Positions 1-15,700 of a stretch of 64,000 nt of DNA are shown one piece after another. Origin of the DNA: Edaphochlamys debaryana. Its lineage: Eukaryota; Chlorophyta; Chlorophyceae; Chlamydomonadales. The notes below the pieces were generated by a model. That model searched no databases. It saw only the letters and a list, made by a program, of their open reading frames with translations, and was not told where the DNA came from. The stretch covers positions 248,001 to 312,000 of the forward strand of contig JAEHOE010000003.1 of assembly GCA_016858145.1 (NCBI GenBank), given 5' to 3'. The position numbers and the translations under genes were made by a program. Numbering within the stretch: the stretch's first letter is position 1; each line of letters starts with the position of its first letter.

Positions 1-2280
1 AGCCGCCCGCTCCTGGCCGGCGTGCCTCCCTGCCCCAGCCCCGCCGCCAGGGCTTGCTCCAGGGAGGCAAAGCTGCCCCGAGCCAGGCGGCCCAGGCCCG
101 CGCTGAGGAAAGGCACGCCCAGGCCGCCCTCGTCCCCGTCTGTGGCCGCGTAGCCGGTCGCGGCCTTGTCCTTCCTGCCCCGTCGCGTGTCCTTCAGGGG
201 GAGCAGGACGAAGTCGGGGTCGAAGCCCTGGGCCAGATTGGTGGCGCGGCGGCGGCGGGGCTGCACATCTCGGGCCTGGGGCGCGGGCTTGAGCGCGAAG
301 GTGGAGGTGCGCTTGGCGGGGACGCCGCCGGCGCCAGCCTCGGCGGCGGCAGCGGAGCCGTCACCGGCCTCGCCGTGCCCAGCCTCCCCCTCCGGCTCGT
401 CTTCGGCGCCTTCGCTGCCGCTCGCCTCGCCCTCGCCCTCAGCGGCAGCGGCGGCGGCAGCGCCGTCAACCTGCATGGGGCTGCCGTTGGCTCCTGCCGC
501 CGGGGCTGCGGAGCCCGGTAGTGCGGCGCCGCCGGTGCTGCCAGGCGCTGGGGTCGCGCCGCCGCCTCCTGTCGCCCCCGCGGCCGCGCTCTGCGCCCCT
601 GCGGCGGACTGTGGCAGGGACGTGGCCTGGGCCCTGCGAGGACCACGCCGAGCGGGGGAGGGCATCGAGGTCAAGAGCAGCTTGGAAGCCAGACGAACTG
701 AGGCGTGTAGCGCCTCCACTAACCCCGACGTGGGCCCCCCTCCCACGCAACTCGCCTGAAGAGCCGCAGCTGTCGCTCCCCCGCCAGCTCCAGCCACTCC
801 CACACGAACTCGGGCCAGGTCACCTGCGACGCAATACGGACGGAGGCAAGGTAAACGGCCCAAGCTCACGACACTCGCATTTTGCAAGCCGAGCAGCCCC
901 TCCGCCAAGCTGCAATTGGCACGCTCCCGGACGCCAAACCCAGCCCGTCAAGCAGATGCGTGTCCCCCGCGCCACCGCTTGCACCTTCCTTCTTGATCTT
1001 TCCCTGCACACCCTCTTGCACCCTCCACCGAACCCCCCACGCCTAAACTCTTCTTGCCCCCCTTCCCACCTGGTCCAAGTGCTCCAGGCCCAGACGGCGT
1101 CAGCCGCCCGCCCGCCCATCCCCTACCGCCGCCCTTCACGGCCCCTCACGCCCCTTCCCCCTACCACCTCTTACGCGACCACCACAACCGACTTAACCCC
1201 CAGCCCCCACGTCACCCCCACCTGGTCCAGGTGCTCCAGGTCCAGCCGCCGCCGCCTCCGGGCCGCGCTGGTCTCGTGCGAGGCCAGCGTGCGCAGCAGC
1301 GCCACATGCAGCTCGTCCAGCAGGTCGCAAGGCTGGCCCGCGGCGATGGCCGCAATCAGGTCCTGCGGAGCAGCAACGAGGGGGGTAGTAGCGGGGGCGG
1401 GAGGGAGGGGTTGAGGAGGTGAGGGGGAGCGGGGGTACGGGGGTGCGGCAGGGGCAGGGAAGAGGCGCGGGAGCTGGTGGTGGGGCCCAGGGGGAAGGCG
1501 GTGTTGGGCGCCGAACCGGCTGGCTCTGAGCGTACCGTGAGGGAGAAGGGGCTGAGCTTGAGCTGCCAGGAGAATGAGCGCAGGATGGCGTAGGCGGACA
1601 TTATGTCTGCCAGCACGTCGCCGGGCACCTGGATGGGCGGCTGGCCGGGCGGGCCCTCGACCAGCACCTCCACCTGCAGCCGTGCAGGGAGTGATTGGTG
1701 GGGGCTCAGCATGGACAAGGGTGCGGTACAAGGGGTGAGTAACTGTGCAGGGAGAGCTCGGCCCCGGGAAACCCTGCTTCGTAACAACCGGCAGGGCATG
1801 GGTGCTTACCGTCTCCAGGGACCGGTGCTCGCTGTCCGCCCCCTCGGCGTCAGAGTCGCCAACCTCCTCGCCAGGGGGCCCCCCGGCGCTGAGGCTGTCC
1901 TCCCCGTCGAAGAGGTCTCCTCCGCGGCCCCTGCCTCGGCCCCGACCGCGGCCACGCCCCGATCCGCGGCCCCGGCCCCGGCCTCGGCCCCGGCCCCGAC
2001 CCCGCCGAGCACCGTCCTCGTCCTCCAAACTGGTTTCGCTATCGCTCGACTCATCTTCATCTCCGACCGCAGCACCACGGCCTCTCCCTCGGCCCCGGCC
2101 GCGTCCTCGACCACGGCCGCGTGCAGCAGGCGTGAAGCCCCCGTCGTCTACATCATCGCTTGCCTCGCTGGGCGAGCTGGCACTCTGGCTCGAGGACTCG
2201 CTGCCACTGGCCGACTCTTCAGCTCCCTCCACGCGGGCCTTTTTGGACGGTGGCTCGTCGCCGTCTCCGTTGACCGGCAT
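1..2280 (-). CDS. DDT-domain nuclear protein, 5' part (runs off the left edge)
   Basis: Five exons fit in phase: 2280-1810, 1673-1536, 1362-1222, 823-756 and 633 to beyond base 1. The start is the ATG at 2280, giving MPVNGDGDEPPSKKARVEG. Exon 1 is acidic/Ser-rich with two long Gly-Arg repeat tracts that resemble RG-rich nucleic-acid-binding or AT-hook-like segments. Exons 2-4 build a DDT domain: AYAILRSFSWQLKLSPFSL, then LLDELHVALLRTL, then LEHLDQ joined to VTWPEFVWEWLEL. This domain is found in chromatin-remodelling partners and plant PHD/homeobox DDT proteins. Exon 5 is Ala/Gly-rich, with a basic stretch (QPRRRRATNLAQGFDPDF). The intron 755-634 begins with GC, not GT; reading straight through meets a stop soon after, so splicing is needed. 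Long introns lie at 1535-1363 and 1221-824. The domain call is firm. The exact subfamily is unknown because the C-terminus is missing. Confidence 0.72.
1067..1094 (-). repeat. Partial copy of an exon end and its 5' splice site inside the next intron
   Basis: Bases 1067-1093 match 1219-1245 at about 25 of 27 positions. The matched stretch is the end of the third DDT exon (codons for LEHLDQ) plus its GTGGG donor. The copy keeps the CAG/GTGGG junction, so it could act as a decoy or alternative donor. Confidence 0.55.
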
Positions 2281-3824
2281 TTTGCCCGCGCAAGGACCCT
2301 GCTCAAGCACAGGTGCCCGCCTTCAGCTCACAGGCTATAGAGATCTCCATGTAACTGCAGCTAGGTGAGATGCATGTTTGAGCTGGCCATCTCGCGCGCA
2401 AATGGTGGAAGCAAAGTCTGGGCAGTTGCCCCGAGAGCTCCCTAAGTATGTGAGACCCTAACAAGACAGTCCGGATCAAGGCTAGAGCTCAGAGCTTGCC
2501 GGGCAACGCGGTACCAATTCCCGCATCCAAGCACGCTCGCGACCGCGTCGCACCCGCGCACACGCTCCTTCTGCACACCCGGAGAAGCCCCCTTAGTCCC
2601 AGCGCATGGAGGCCTCACACAGGGCACCCATCCAAATCACCCGCGACTTGCCCCTCCCACTGGTCCCTCCTCCCGAGCAGCCCCGGTCGGGGCTGGCCGG
2701 GTGCTGGGTGGGCCAAGGTGAGTTCGGCCGAGGGGTCCACAGTACAAGACCTTGGGCCCCTGCCGGTCAGAAGGGCCCTCAGCAACCTCAGCAAAGGGCG
2801 GAGGTGGTTGTTGGACAGGGGGATACCGGGTCTGGGTCCGGGTCCCCTTACACTGTAGTATTCGCTTGCGCTCTCGCTTGCCTGGCACCCCTGCTCTTAA
2901 ACCCAGCTGCAGTTGCTCAGCGCGCGAAGCGGGCTTTCTACCCATACAGTCTGCTGGACTGAGATTGGCCTAGGAAAGTATAAGAAGGGGGAGGCTCGTC
3001 CGGTCTGCCGTATTGCTTAAAAGCCTAGCGCCTTCACCCTGGCCTCTTCTGCAGGTCTCGGAGCAGCTGGCTCGGCGTGGTATCCGCGGCAGGCGCAATG
3101 GCAAAGCTTCTCCCTCCTGTCTCCTCTTAAGATGGAAGGCAGGGCAAAGGGCAAACTCGGGAGGTTAAGGCAACATCTCCAAGCAGTCCAACGGGGTTGC
3201 ATACACGGCTCCCCTTCTTCCAGGTCAACCCCGCACCCCGCGGTGGCGTCCCCACGCGGATCAACAAGAACTCCGGGAGCTGTCCCGAATAAAAGATACC
3301 AGTGTTCGCGCCATACGTGCCTCACGTGATGGGGAGCCGTGTCGGACCAAGCACAGTCCCCCCCGCCTCAACGTGCCACGCTCGGTCCCACGCCGCCGGT
3401 GTCCCTATGCAGCGGCCGACGCTCAATCCTACTCAGCCCTCGGTGCTTCGTAGCTGACCGGTAGCTCACGGCTCCTTTGCAGGCCGTCCGACCGCCTCGG
3501 CGCAGCGCTCTCGCGCCCACCGCCCCGCTGCTCCTCCCCCCTCTCGACATCAGGTCCGACACTTGGAGCCCCCTCCACGCCACCCTGCCCGCACCCGCAA
3601 CTAGTTAACCCCCGCAAGTCTCACCACACGCTCCTCCTTACACGCCCCCAAGCCAGCTTCTCCGCGCCAGTAGCACCAGCACTAGCCTAACAGTACTGCC
3701 GCCCGCTGCTACTGCTACTGCCCCTGCAGCCACTCCTGCTGCTGCTCTCCCTCCACCCGCCGCCGCTCCACCACCGGTAATCGCCGCTGGCCGCCCAGTG
3801 CTGGGTGGTTGCGCGCGCTGCCGC
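2281..3824. other. Intergenic region, no gene recognised
   Basis: This stretch separates the start of the DDT-domain gene from the stop of the aspartate aminotransferase gene; both are on the minus strand. It should hold the promoter and 5' UTR of the former and the 3' UTR of the latter. Open frames here are short and compositionally unlike the neighbours. No RNA gene or mobile element was recognised. Confidence 0.5.
3638..3642 (-). terminator. Candidate TGTAA poly(A) signal of the aspartate aminotransferase gene
   Basis: TGTAA on the minus strand lies about 183 nt after the stop codon. This is the green-algal polyadenylation motif. Support is motif and distance only. Confidence 0.4.
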
Positions 3825-7732
<3,908 letters not shown>

Positions 7733-8052
7733 TGCGATGCACAGAGCGCAGTCTCGAGAGGAGGTCCGGCGAGCTAAGCTTTTGGTGAGTGGGCTCTGCA
7801 GACACAACGCCTATCTGTTGAGTGGGTGACCGGACGGAATGCGTGCTTACGAGACTGTCGATGCTCCCATCCGAAAGCGGGTTCGGACATGTAGGGTTTG
7901 CGCCCTAGTGCAAGATATTCTACTGCATGTGCTTGCGAACAGAAAGCTGTACACATGCGATTTTTGACACCGCTCGCCGCTCCACAAGCGAACATGCAGC
8001 GTTGACCTAGTGGCTGCGGCCGATACCAGCCGCAGAGTCGTGAGCTGTAGCC
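7733..8052. promoter_or_regulatory. Divergent (bidirectional) promoter region
   Basis: Only 320 bp separate the start codons of the aspartate aminotransferase (minus) and the CCCH zinc-finger gene (plus). Both 5' UTRs and both promoters must lie here unless upstream non-coding exons exist. No clear TATA box was identified. Confidence 0.5.
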
Positions 8053-11000
8053 ATGAGTACAGGGGAGCTTGCCATGCGCTCTGTGAGGGCGCGTCACACG
8101 GCGGCCATTCTCCCATCCGATGCTGCGCTGCGTTTGCTGCGACAGCTGCTTCGTGCACCAGCAAGCGGCGGCGCGCGGGCAGTGCCTTCTCTTCTGGATG
8201 CCCCGTCTACTCTTCAGCCCTCAGTACCTGCGCCCCCGATAGGCGTCGCTTCCGCTCCCAAGCGCACCGGGCGCCCTGACGCTGCCACCCCTCGCAAGCG
8301 GGCTGCCCCCGCGGCAGCGGCCCCTGTGCTTGGGAATTCGGGGCCCACACCTCTACCGGTTGACTCCGGAGCCTCTCTTGGCCCGGTGGGAGGGGCCATG
8401 CCGCCGGCACCAATCGGGGCCCGGCAGCACAGCCCTCCCGCAGACGCAGACGCCGAGGCGCCGCTCGCAGCAGACCCGCCCCACCCCCAAGCTCAGCCCG
8501 CCTCTTCGGCGCCTGCAGCTAGGGGCGATGCATCTGGGCACGCTGCCCCCATTCCAGCAGCTCCGAAAGCCGCAGCCCGCGCCGCTGCAATGGCTCGCAC
8601 AGCAGCGGCCCCCGCTGCAGCCGTCCCGGCCGGGGGGCGTGCCAAGGGCGACCTAGCCCACCTGAGGGAGCTGCACCGGCGTGAGAAGAAGCGTAAGCAG
8701 CAGAACCAGGGCGCCGACCGGCGCCTGGGCGCGACGAAGCGGAGCAAGCAGGGCGACGGAGCGTCCCTGCCGGCAGCAGCTGCTGCCGCAGGCTGGGAGG
8801 AGGGGTCCGACGAGGAGGACGGGGACGAGCGGGTCCAGGAGGAAGCACTGGGAGGGGTGCAGAAGGGGCAGCGAGCTGCCGAGTCAGATGGGGAGTCAGG
8901 CGCGTCTGCTGCTGGCGCCATGGAGGATGCGGCCAGCGAGGATTGCGGCACGGGCGCGCAGCCGCAGCCAAACCCTCAGCCTCAGGCGCCGCCAGCTCGC
9001 AGCGGCAGGGATGCCGTGGCGGCGCCGAGCGGCCGACAGCTGCGCTCTCACGCGCAGCAGGCGCAGGCAGGCAGGGGTGGAAGCGGCCGCGGGCGGGGCC
9101 GAGGGCGGAGTGCTCCGGTAGCTCAGTCCGCGGCGGCGGCGGAAGCGGAAGCGGCGGCTGCGGACGTCGATGCGCTCTTCGCTGACTCAGGGTCGGACGT
9201 GGAAGCGGACCGGCCAGCCCACGCCCCGGACGACACAGCTGGCCCTGCAACGGAACTCCCACAGGCGGAAGGCGGCGCCGAGGGTCCCGCGCGCTCCGCA
9301 GCTGGGGCTCCTGAGGGGGGCTCTGGAGCAGCAGGCGCTGCAGGCGGGGCCAACGCAGGCCTGGAGGGGGCAGAGGAGGAGGAGCAAGGGGAGGAGGAGG
9401 TCGAGCGGCCGCTGCGGCCGGTGCTGTCAGGCGTGCGGGCCAACCGCGAGCTCTCGTCCCTCGCCACGTTCGGGGTGGCATCGCTCGTGCAGATGACCTC
9501 GAGGCGGCGCGGCGCCGCAGCGACTGCGGGGGCTGCTGCTGCGCCTGCTGCGGGAGCCGGGCCCGGGCCTGGCACGGCTGCGGCCAATGCTGGCAAGGGG
9601 GCCCCGGCCCCGACGGCGACTGCGGCAGCAGCCGCAGAGGAGGAGGACGTGCCGCTGGTGCCGCTGCTGGCGGGTCCGGTCCTGCGGGACGACGGGAAGC
9701 CGTTTGGGACGGCGCCCGCGCCGCGCAAGCCGCCGCCTGGCCAGCGGCGCCCCGCTGCCGCCCCGCCCAAGCCGCCCGCCGCAGCCCAGCCGCCGGCCGC
9801 GGGGCAGGTAGACTGGGCGGCAGACATCGCCGCTGGGCTTCAATCAGACGAGGAGGAAGCGGAAGCGGCACCCGCCAAACCGCCGGCAGAGCCAGCTACC
9901 GCAGCGGCAGTTGTGGTTGGAGAGCAGCAGGCGGGCCCGGCTTCCACGGCTGCTGCAAGGGACGGCGGCGGCTTGGCTCAGGCCCCTCCCAAGGGAGCGC
10001 CACGGACCATCGCAGAGGTCCGCGCCGCCGCGGCGGCCAAGGCCGCGGCGGCCGCCGCCGCACCGCCGCCAGCGGCACCAGCCCAGGCGCAAGCAAAGCG
10101 CCCGGCCCCGCCAGCTCCGGGCGGGGTGCAGAGACCGCAACGGCGCGCACCGGCGGCCCCGCACGCCAGCTCCGAATGGCTGAGCTGGGCCTCCGCGGCG
10201 GACCCCCTCGCGCCACAGCCGCCACCAGCGCAGTCCGGGCCCGCGGCTCAGCCGCACCGGGGCTCCCAGGGGCTCCCCGCTCAGGAGGTGGCGCAGGCGC
10301 CGCTTCAAGGGCAGCAGAAGGTGCCGGATCAGCAGGCCGCGGCCCTGGAGCAGGCGCTGCAGGTCGCCCTGGAGCTGGCGCGGGTGGTGGGCGCGCAGGA
10401 GCAGGCGGGGGCCGCTGCGCAGCCGGCGGCACGCGGTGAGCAGCCCGCGGACCCGCCAGCGGCTCAGCAGGGCGCCGCATGCGGGGCCCCGGAGCCGCGG
10501 CCAAGGGGCGCGGGGGAGGGCACCGCCACCGCTGCTTGCCCGGTCGCTGGGCCTGACGTGGCGGCTGTTGAGCCGGCAGGTGGGGAGTCACCTAATGGTG
10601 CCGAGGGCTCCTGCAGCGGCGAAAGCGGTCACGCGGGAGGCGGGGAAGCTGGGGCTGAGGGCGTGGGCGGAGCCACAAGCCCAGGCCTCTACGATAGGAG
10701 CGGGGGCGGGGCGGGCGACGGCGCCGCAGGCCCCCGGGGCCGAGGTCGGGGCGGCCGGGGAGGTCGGCGCGGCCGTGGGCGGGGCGCGGAGGCCTCGTCA
10801 ACCGGCCTGGGTGCGGCGCGAGGTGGCCGACAACAGCCAGCAGGGCGCAAGGTGAGCTGGGGCGCTGGGCTGGCACAGCAGCCACGTTACAGCAAGCCGC
10901 GCGTTACAGCAAGCCCACGCTTAATCCCCCACCCTGACCGTGCCGACCGCCCCCGACTCGTCACGCCCTCAACCCGCAGCGCTCCGCTGCCGCGGCGATG

Positions 11001-11932
11001 GGCGCCGCTGCGGACGAGGGCGGCGCGGGCGGCGGTGTGGTGGAGGTGGGCCTGGCTGCGGAGCTCAAGGCCTTCAGGCGGGAGGCGGCGCGGGCGCGGC
11101 GGCTCAATGGCGACCAAGGCCCCGAGTCCACGCGGCCCGTGCCCGAGATCCGCGAGGCCCCCGCCTGCAGGTGCGCCCAGGGCGCCAGGGGGAGGGCTGC
11201 GTGTTCACGGGGGAGGCGGCTGCCACGGGATGGGGTGTTGGAGGAAGGCCGTGCCGTGCCGAGCTGCTGCCCTCCGCTTTGCCGTGCAGGTTCTGGCGGC
11301 TGGGGTGTTGCAGCAAGGGCGACGCGTGCAGCTTCCGCCACGCGGGTGTGCCCGTGGTCACGCGCCAGCTGCCCTGCCGCTTCTGGGTCCAGGGCCGGTG
11401 TGCCAAGGGCGACGCCTGCGCCTTCTCGCACGACCCCTCGGTGCCGGAGCCCTGCGGCCGCCTGCTGCAGCAAGGTGGGCTGGCAAACCGACCTGATGAA
11501 CGACTGGGTGGGGCCGTGTCCCCTGTGCGTCCCAGTGCCCCCACCGCTCCCCCTGCTGACCTGACTAAACCCCCGCACGCCTCCTCTTGCTCCTTCCTGG
11601 CCGCTCTAGGCTCCTGCCCGGATGGCCCTGCGTGCCGCTTGGGCCACGACTACACCCCGGAGGACCTCGCGCTGATAAAGGAGTACCTTCTGGGAGGGCC
11701 GGGCCAGGCGCAGAGGGACCGCGAGCGGGGTCCGGCGGCTGGCACGCTTGGGGTTCGCACTGGTGCAGGCGGGGATGGGAGCGAGGGAGCTGGAGTGGTT
11801 GGCGGAACGGAGGGTTATGCAGGAGGCGGCTTTGGGGCGGGTGCGGCCCCATGGTCGCAGGTCGCTCAGCCGGTCCTGCCGCTGCAGCCAATGCTGTTGC
11901 GCGCACCGAACCATGGGGATGAGGACTTCTGA
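8053..11932 (+). CDS. CCCH-type zinc-finger protein with long low-complexity N-terminus
   Basis: Four exons in phase (8053-10851, 10980-11170, 11290-11474, 11610-11932) give 1,165 aa. The first 933 residues come from one exon and are Ala/Pro/Gly/Gln-rich with acidic patches, basic KKRKQQ-like patches and an RG-rich segment (GRGRGGRGGRRGRGRG). The C-terminus has three CCCH fingers: CRFWRLGCCSKGDACSFRH (about 996-1014) and CRFWVQGRCAKGDACAFSH (1026-1044), both C-x7-C-x5-C-x3-H, and a third, C-x8-C-x5-C-x3-H (1052-1071), formed only after the last intron is removed, which supports the model. Such fingers usually bind RNA, so a role in mRNA processing or decay is inferred. The start is the first ATG (MSTGELAMRSV) after the divergent promoter. 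The subfamily and partner RNAs are not known. Confidence 0.85.
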
Positions 11933-12139
11933 ACCTGTTAGGGTTGGTGCTGGCTCAGCTGCTGGCTCTCATGCGCGGAGCAGTGATCGGGGCGTGCAGC
12001 GGCCTGTGGCCGGGCGGCCGCCGGGTGACAAGGTGCTGTACACAAGATGTGATGGCAGAAGGCATGCACGCCGACTACAACCGACTCAAGACAGGGAATT
12101 CAGATCAGGAGTGCAATGCAAGCGAGACAGGGGTGTCCT

Positions 12140-12144
12140 TGTAA
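12140..12144 (+). terminator. Candidate TGTAA poly(A) signal of the CCCH gene
   Basis: TGTAA lies 208 nt after the stop codon of the zinc-finger gene. It is a motif match only. Confidence 0.4.
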
Positions 12145-12319
12145 CGACGACAACTCGACAAGTGGCACTGACCGTCGGTCCGTGATGCCCAAGGGATTCC
12201 GTGCCCAGCCCAAGTATCAGAGCTTTCAAGACACAAGCTGCCACCGGGGGTGCACCCCCCGTGTCGGACGCACTGGCAGATGCCGATAGATAGAAGACAT
12301 TGGGGTAGCGGTTAGGATG

Positions 12320-12324
12320 TTACA
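12320..12324 (-). terminator. Candidate TGTAA poly(A) signal of ABC transporter copy A
   Basis: TGTAA on the minus strand lies about 450 nt after the stop codon of copy A and outside the duplicated block. Copy B therefore cannot use the same site. Confidence 0.3.
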
Positions 12325-12772
12325 AGCGTTCACTCTCCACTCAGCTCTTTCGGTATCATCCCACCCGACCTGAAACCAGGGGTGAACCCCTACCTGAAAC
12401 CAAAAACCCGTATGGAGGTGTATCCACGCAGCTTACGTAACAGAGCACCATGCACGGCGCATGTACTGTACTGTACCACACTTCGGCTCACAACCCGCGT
12501 CACTCTGCTCACTGTGTTGATCACAAGCCATCCCGCTGGATGACAAATGTTGTTTCACACACTCTTCTGTACCCAGTGTCCCTCAATCAATGGAGCTCGC
12601 AACCAAGGGAAACCGTTGGAAAACTGTGGCTTGGCCACTATGCCGTCGGGGCGGCAACCCACAGAATAATTGAACGCACATCAGAACTACTCACGCTGCA
12701 CACAGCCTCTGCACCTCACTCAGCTCTGCTCAAGTAACTCAGCTCAGCTCTTAGTATACCGCAAGCGTACAT

Positions 12773-15700
12773 TTAGCGCGGCTGCTGCTTGGCCGCCTGC
12801 TTGGAGAAGTGCTCATCCGCCATCTTGCGCAGGGCCGCAGCGGCCGCCACACCGGTCTTGTCCACCAGCTTGGAGAACATGGTGTTGGGGTTGCCCAGCA
12901 GCTGGGCGGGCGGGGCGTACTCCATCAGCTCGCCCGCCTCCATCACCAGCACCTTGTCGCTCTCGATGATGGTGTCCAGGCGGTGGGCAATGGTAATGGT
13001 GGTGCGGTCGTCGAAGACCTTCTTGATGGTGTCCTGCACGATCTGCTCCGTGTGCGGGTCCATGGCGGCGGTGGCCTCGTCCAGGCACAGGATGGGCACG
13101 GCGCGCAGGGCGGCGCGGGCCAGGCACATGAGCTGCGTCTGCCCCAGCGACCAGGCATTGCCGCCGGTGCCGTCCACGTGGCCGTCCAGGCCGCCAGCGT
13201 GCTGCACCTGGGCCTCCAGGCCCACCTTGCGGATCACCTCCCACAGCACGTTGTCGTCCTGGGGGTGGGAAGGGGCGGAGCGCAGAGAGGTGACCAAGTG
13301 TCGGAAGCAGAAGAGCACAAAGCGCCATGAGGGCGACGCGGCTATGCAGCGTAGCCAAGGCCAGCGCAATCCAATGCAAGCAATACTGATGCAGACCGCT
13401 CGGTAGCGCATGCCGCCATCGGTGCCCACAGCCAACCCCCTTTCGCCCTATGCTCCACCCAATCACTCACCGTGAACTCTCCGAAGGGGTCCAGATTGGA
13501 GCGGACGGTGCCGGTGAACATGACGGGCTCCTGGGGAATGATGGACAGGCCTGGGGGCGGAGGCGGGGCAGACGGGGGAGAAGGGCATCAGCAACGGGGC
13601 AGGGGAGGAAGCCGGCTCAACAGGTTGCAGATGATGACATGGGAAGGTGTCCACTGTGGCCTCCAGATGCTGCGCTGTCGGGCCATCCCCGCAACCAACC
13701 CCCACGGCTGCTCACCCGAGCGCAGGCGCTTCATGGTGAGCGTCGCAATGTCCACGCCGTCGATCAGAATGCGGCCGCGGCCCAGCTCGAACATGCGGTA
13801 CAGCGCCAGCAGGGTGGTGGACTTGCCGGAGCCCGTGCGCCCCACGGCGCCGACCTTCTCGCCGTCCTTGATGTTGAAGGTGACGCCCTTGAGCGCCCAG
13901 GCGGCGTCCAGGCGGTACTGCATCCACACGTCCTCGAAGCGGATGTTGCCGGTCGAGGGCCAGCGGTCGAGCGTGGCGTCGTCCACAACCACCTGCACCC
14001 GCGAGCTGGTGGGCACGATCTGGCCGTCGGGCAGGGTCAGGCTCTTGGCCACGCCGCCCTCCTGCTTCTGGTCGAAGAACACGCCGTCGTGGGGCACGTA
14101 GTTGGACAGGTAGGTCATGCACTCCACGCTGTTGAACAGCGAGATGGACTCGGAGATGAAGCGGACCACCCAGGTGTAGAACACAAGCATCTGGATGATG
14201 TTGGAGAAGGCCAGGCCCACGGTGGCGGCACCGAGCTCATCTGAGGGACGGGAGGGAGATGACACGGACAGGTCGGCTTAGTCGGTAGACGGCGGCACAA
14301 GCACACAGCGGCATCAGGCAGAACAACAGAGCACATCAGTGTTGCTAACAAGCCCCGAACGCCAGCAGTAGCCCCGGCTCACCCTTGAGGGCGACGGCGA
14401 AGGCGGACACCACGCCGACCAGGGCGGCGCCAATCAGGTCGCACCAGAAGGCCAGCCACAGGTTGAGCGACTCGGCGTTGAACACGGCGGCGTTGGTGAT
14501 GTCGGTGCGGCGAGCGGCCTCACGGATGAAGTAGTCCTGCTTGGAGAAGGCCTGAACCACGCCCAGGCCCTCCAGCACCTCAGCCACCAGGCCCACGAGC
14601 ATGCCGCCAGAGACCTGTACGGAGGGAGGACGGAAGCAAGACGGAGGCGGAGAGAGGGGGTGAGGGGAGGCGTCAGCAGGCAGCAAGGAGCAGCTGGACA
14701 GGGAGACGAGGGAGCAAGAAGCCACGCGGCTAGCTCTCCGGTCCCCGCCCTCGCTCACACCCCAGCGGCAGCCCAGCAGTGCTCACCGCGCGGGACTTCT
14801 TGAGGGCGGTGGCGGCGGGGATGTAGATGGAGAGCATGATGCCGGTCATGATGATCAGGAAGCCCGTGAAGGCGCCGAAGAAGTTGATGGTGACGGACAC
14901 GGTGATGGTGGTGGACAGCAGGATGAGGCCGTAGATGCCCATGAAGTGCACGGCGTCGGGCAGGTTCTCGTCCATGATGTCCTGGTCCTTGCTGAAGTTG
15001 AGCAGCAGGTCGCCCACGGGGGTCACCAGGAAGAAGCCCATGGGAGCGTACAGCACGTTGTGGACGGCCTTCTTGCGGATCTTCTCGGCCGAGCGCAGGG
15101 TCCACCACAGGAAGGTGGCACCGCGGGCAATCATGGTGAAGTAGAAGATGCCCACCAGCGCAAGGTAGATGAGGCAGTAGAACTGGGTGGCGGCGGGGTC
15201 CTGCACGCCCTTGCGCTTGGGGAACTTCAGGTACTCGTCGTTCACCCACCAGCGCACCCAGAAGTCAGACACCTGGCGGGTGGTCTGGGGGATGAGGAAG
15301 AACATGAAGCACACGAACACTGCGGAGGGGAAGGGCGGGCAGGGCGGAGCACAACGGTAAGGATCGACCATGGGGGCGAGAACCGAGCCAGGAGCCCTGT
15401 CAACTGCGACCATGCCCAGTTCATGTCATGCCCCGCATCAGCCTTATGACTCGTGCCTTAGCCGCCACCCGGCTGCAGTGACCCATGACCCCGGTGACTC
15501 ACCCAGGAAGACGTTGCCGTACCACGTGTAGATCATGGCGGCGCGCACAGGGAGGACCTTCTGCTGGTCCTTCTTCTTGGAGTCGGAGGTCTCGGGCTTG
15601 ATGGTGGTGGGGGCCAGGGTCAGCTGGATGGACTGCTGCTTGGCGGGGGCGCCCTTGGTCTCCTTGGGCTTGGGCGGGGCCTCCTGGGAGCCGGCGGCGT

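Larger units (their letters stand above)
11933..12772. other. Convergent 3' intergenic region
   Basis: This holds the 3' UTRs of the CCCH gene (plus) and ABC transporter copy A (minus). It contains the palindrome GGGGGTGCACCCCC at about 12246-12259 and a direct repeat of CCTGAAACCA around 12369-12400. No gene was recognised. The left edge of the segmental duplication falls at about 12733. Confidence 0.5.

Noticed and set aside
8519..9871. Long minus-strand open frame (450 codons) inside the CCCH gene's first exon
   Set aside because: It is Pro/Arg-rich, has no domain, and is the expected shadow of a GC-rich Ala/Pro coding exon. The plus-strand frame leads in phase into three CCCH fingers.
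12246..12259. Palindrome GGGGGTGCACCCCC as a terminator hairpin
   Set aside because: Rho-independent-type hairpins have no role in nuclear polymerase II termination, and there is no T-run. It is kept only as a sequence curiosity.
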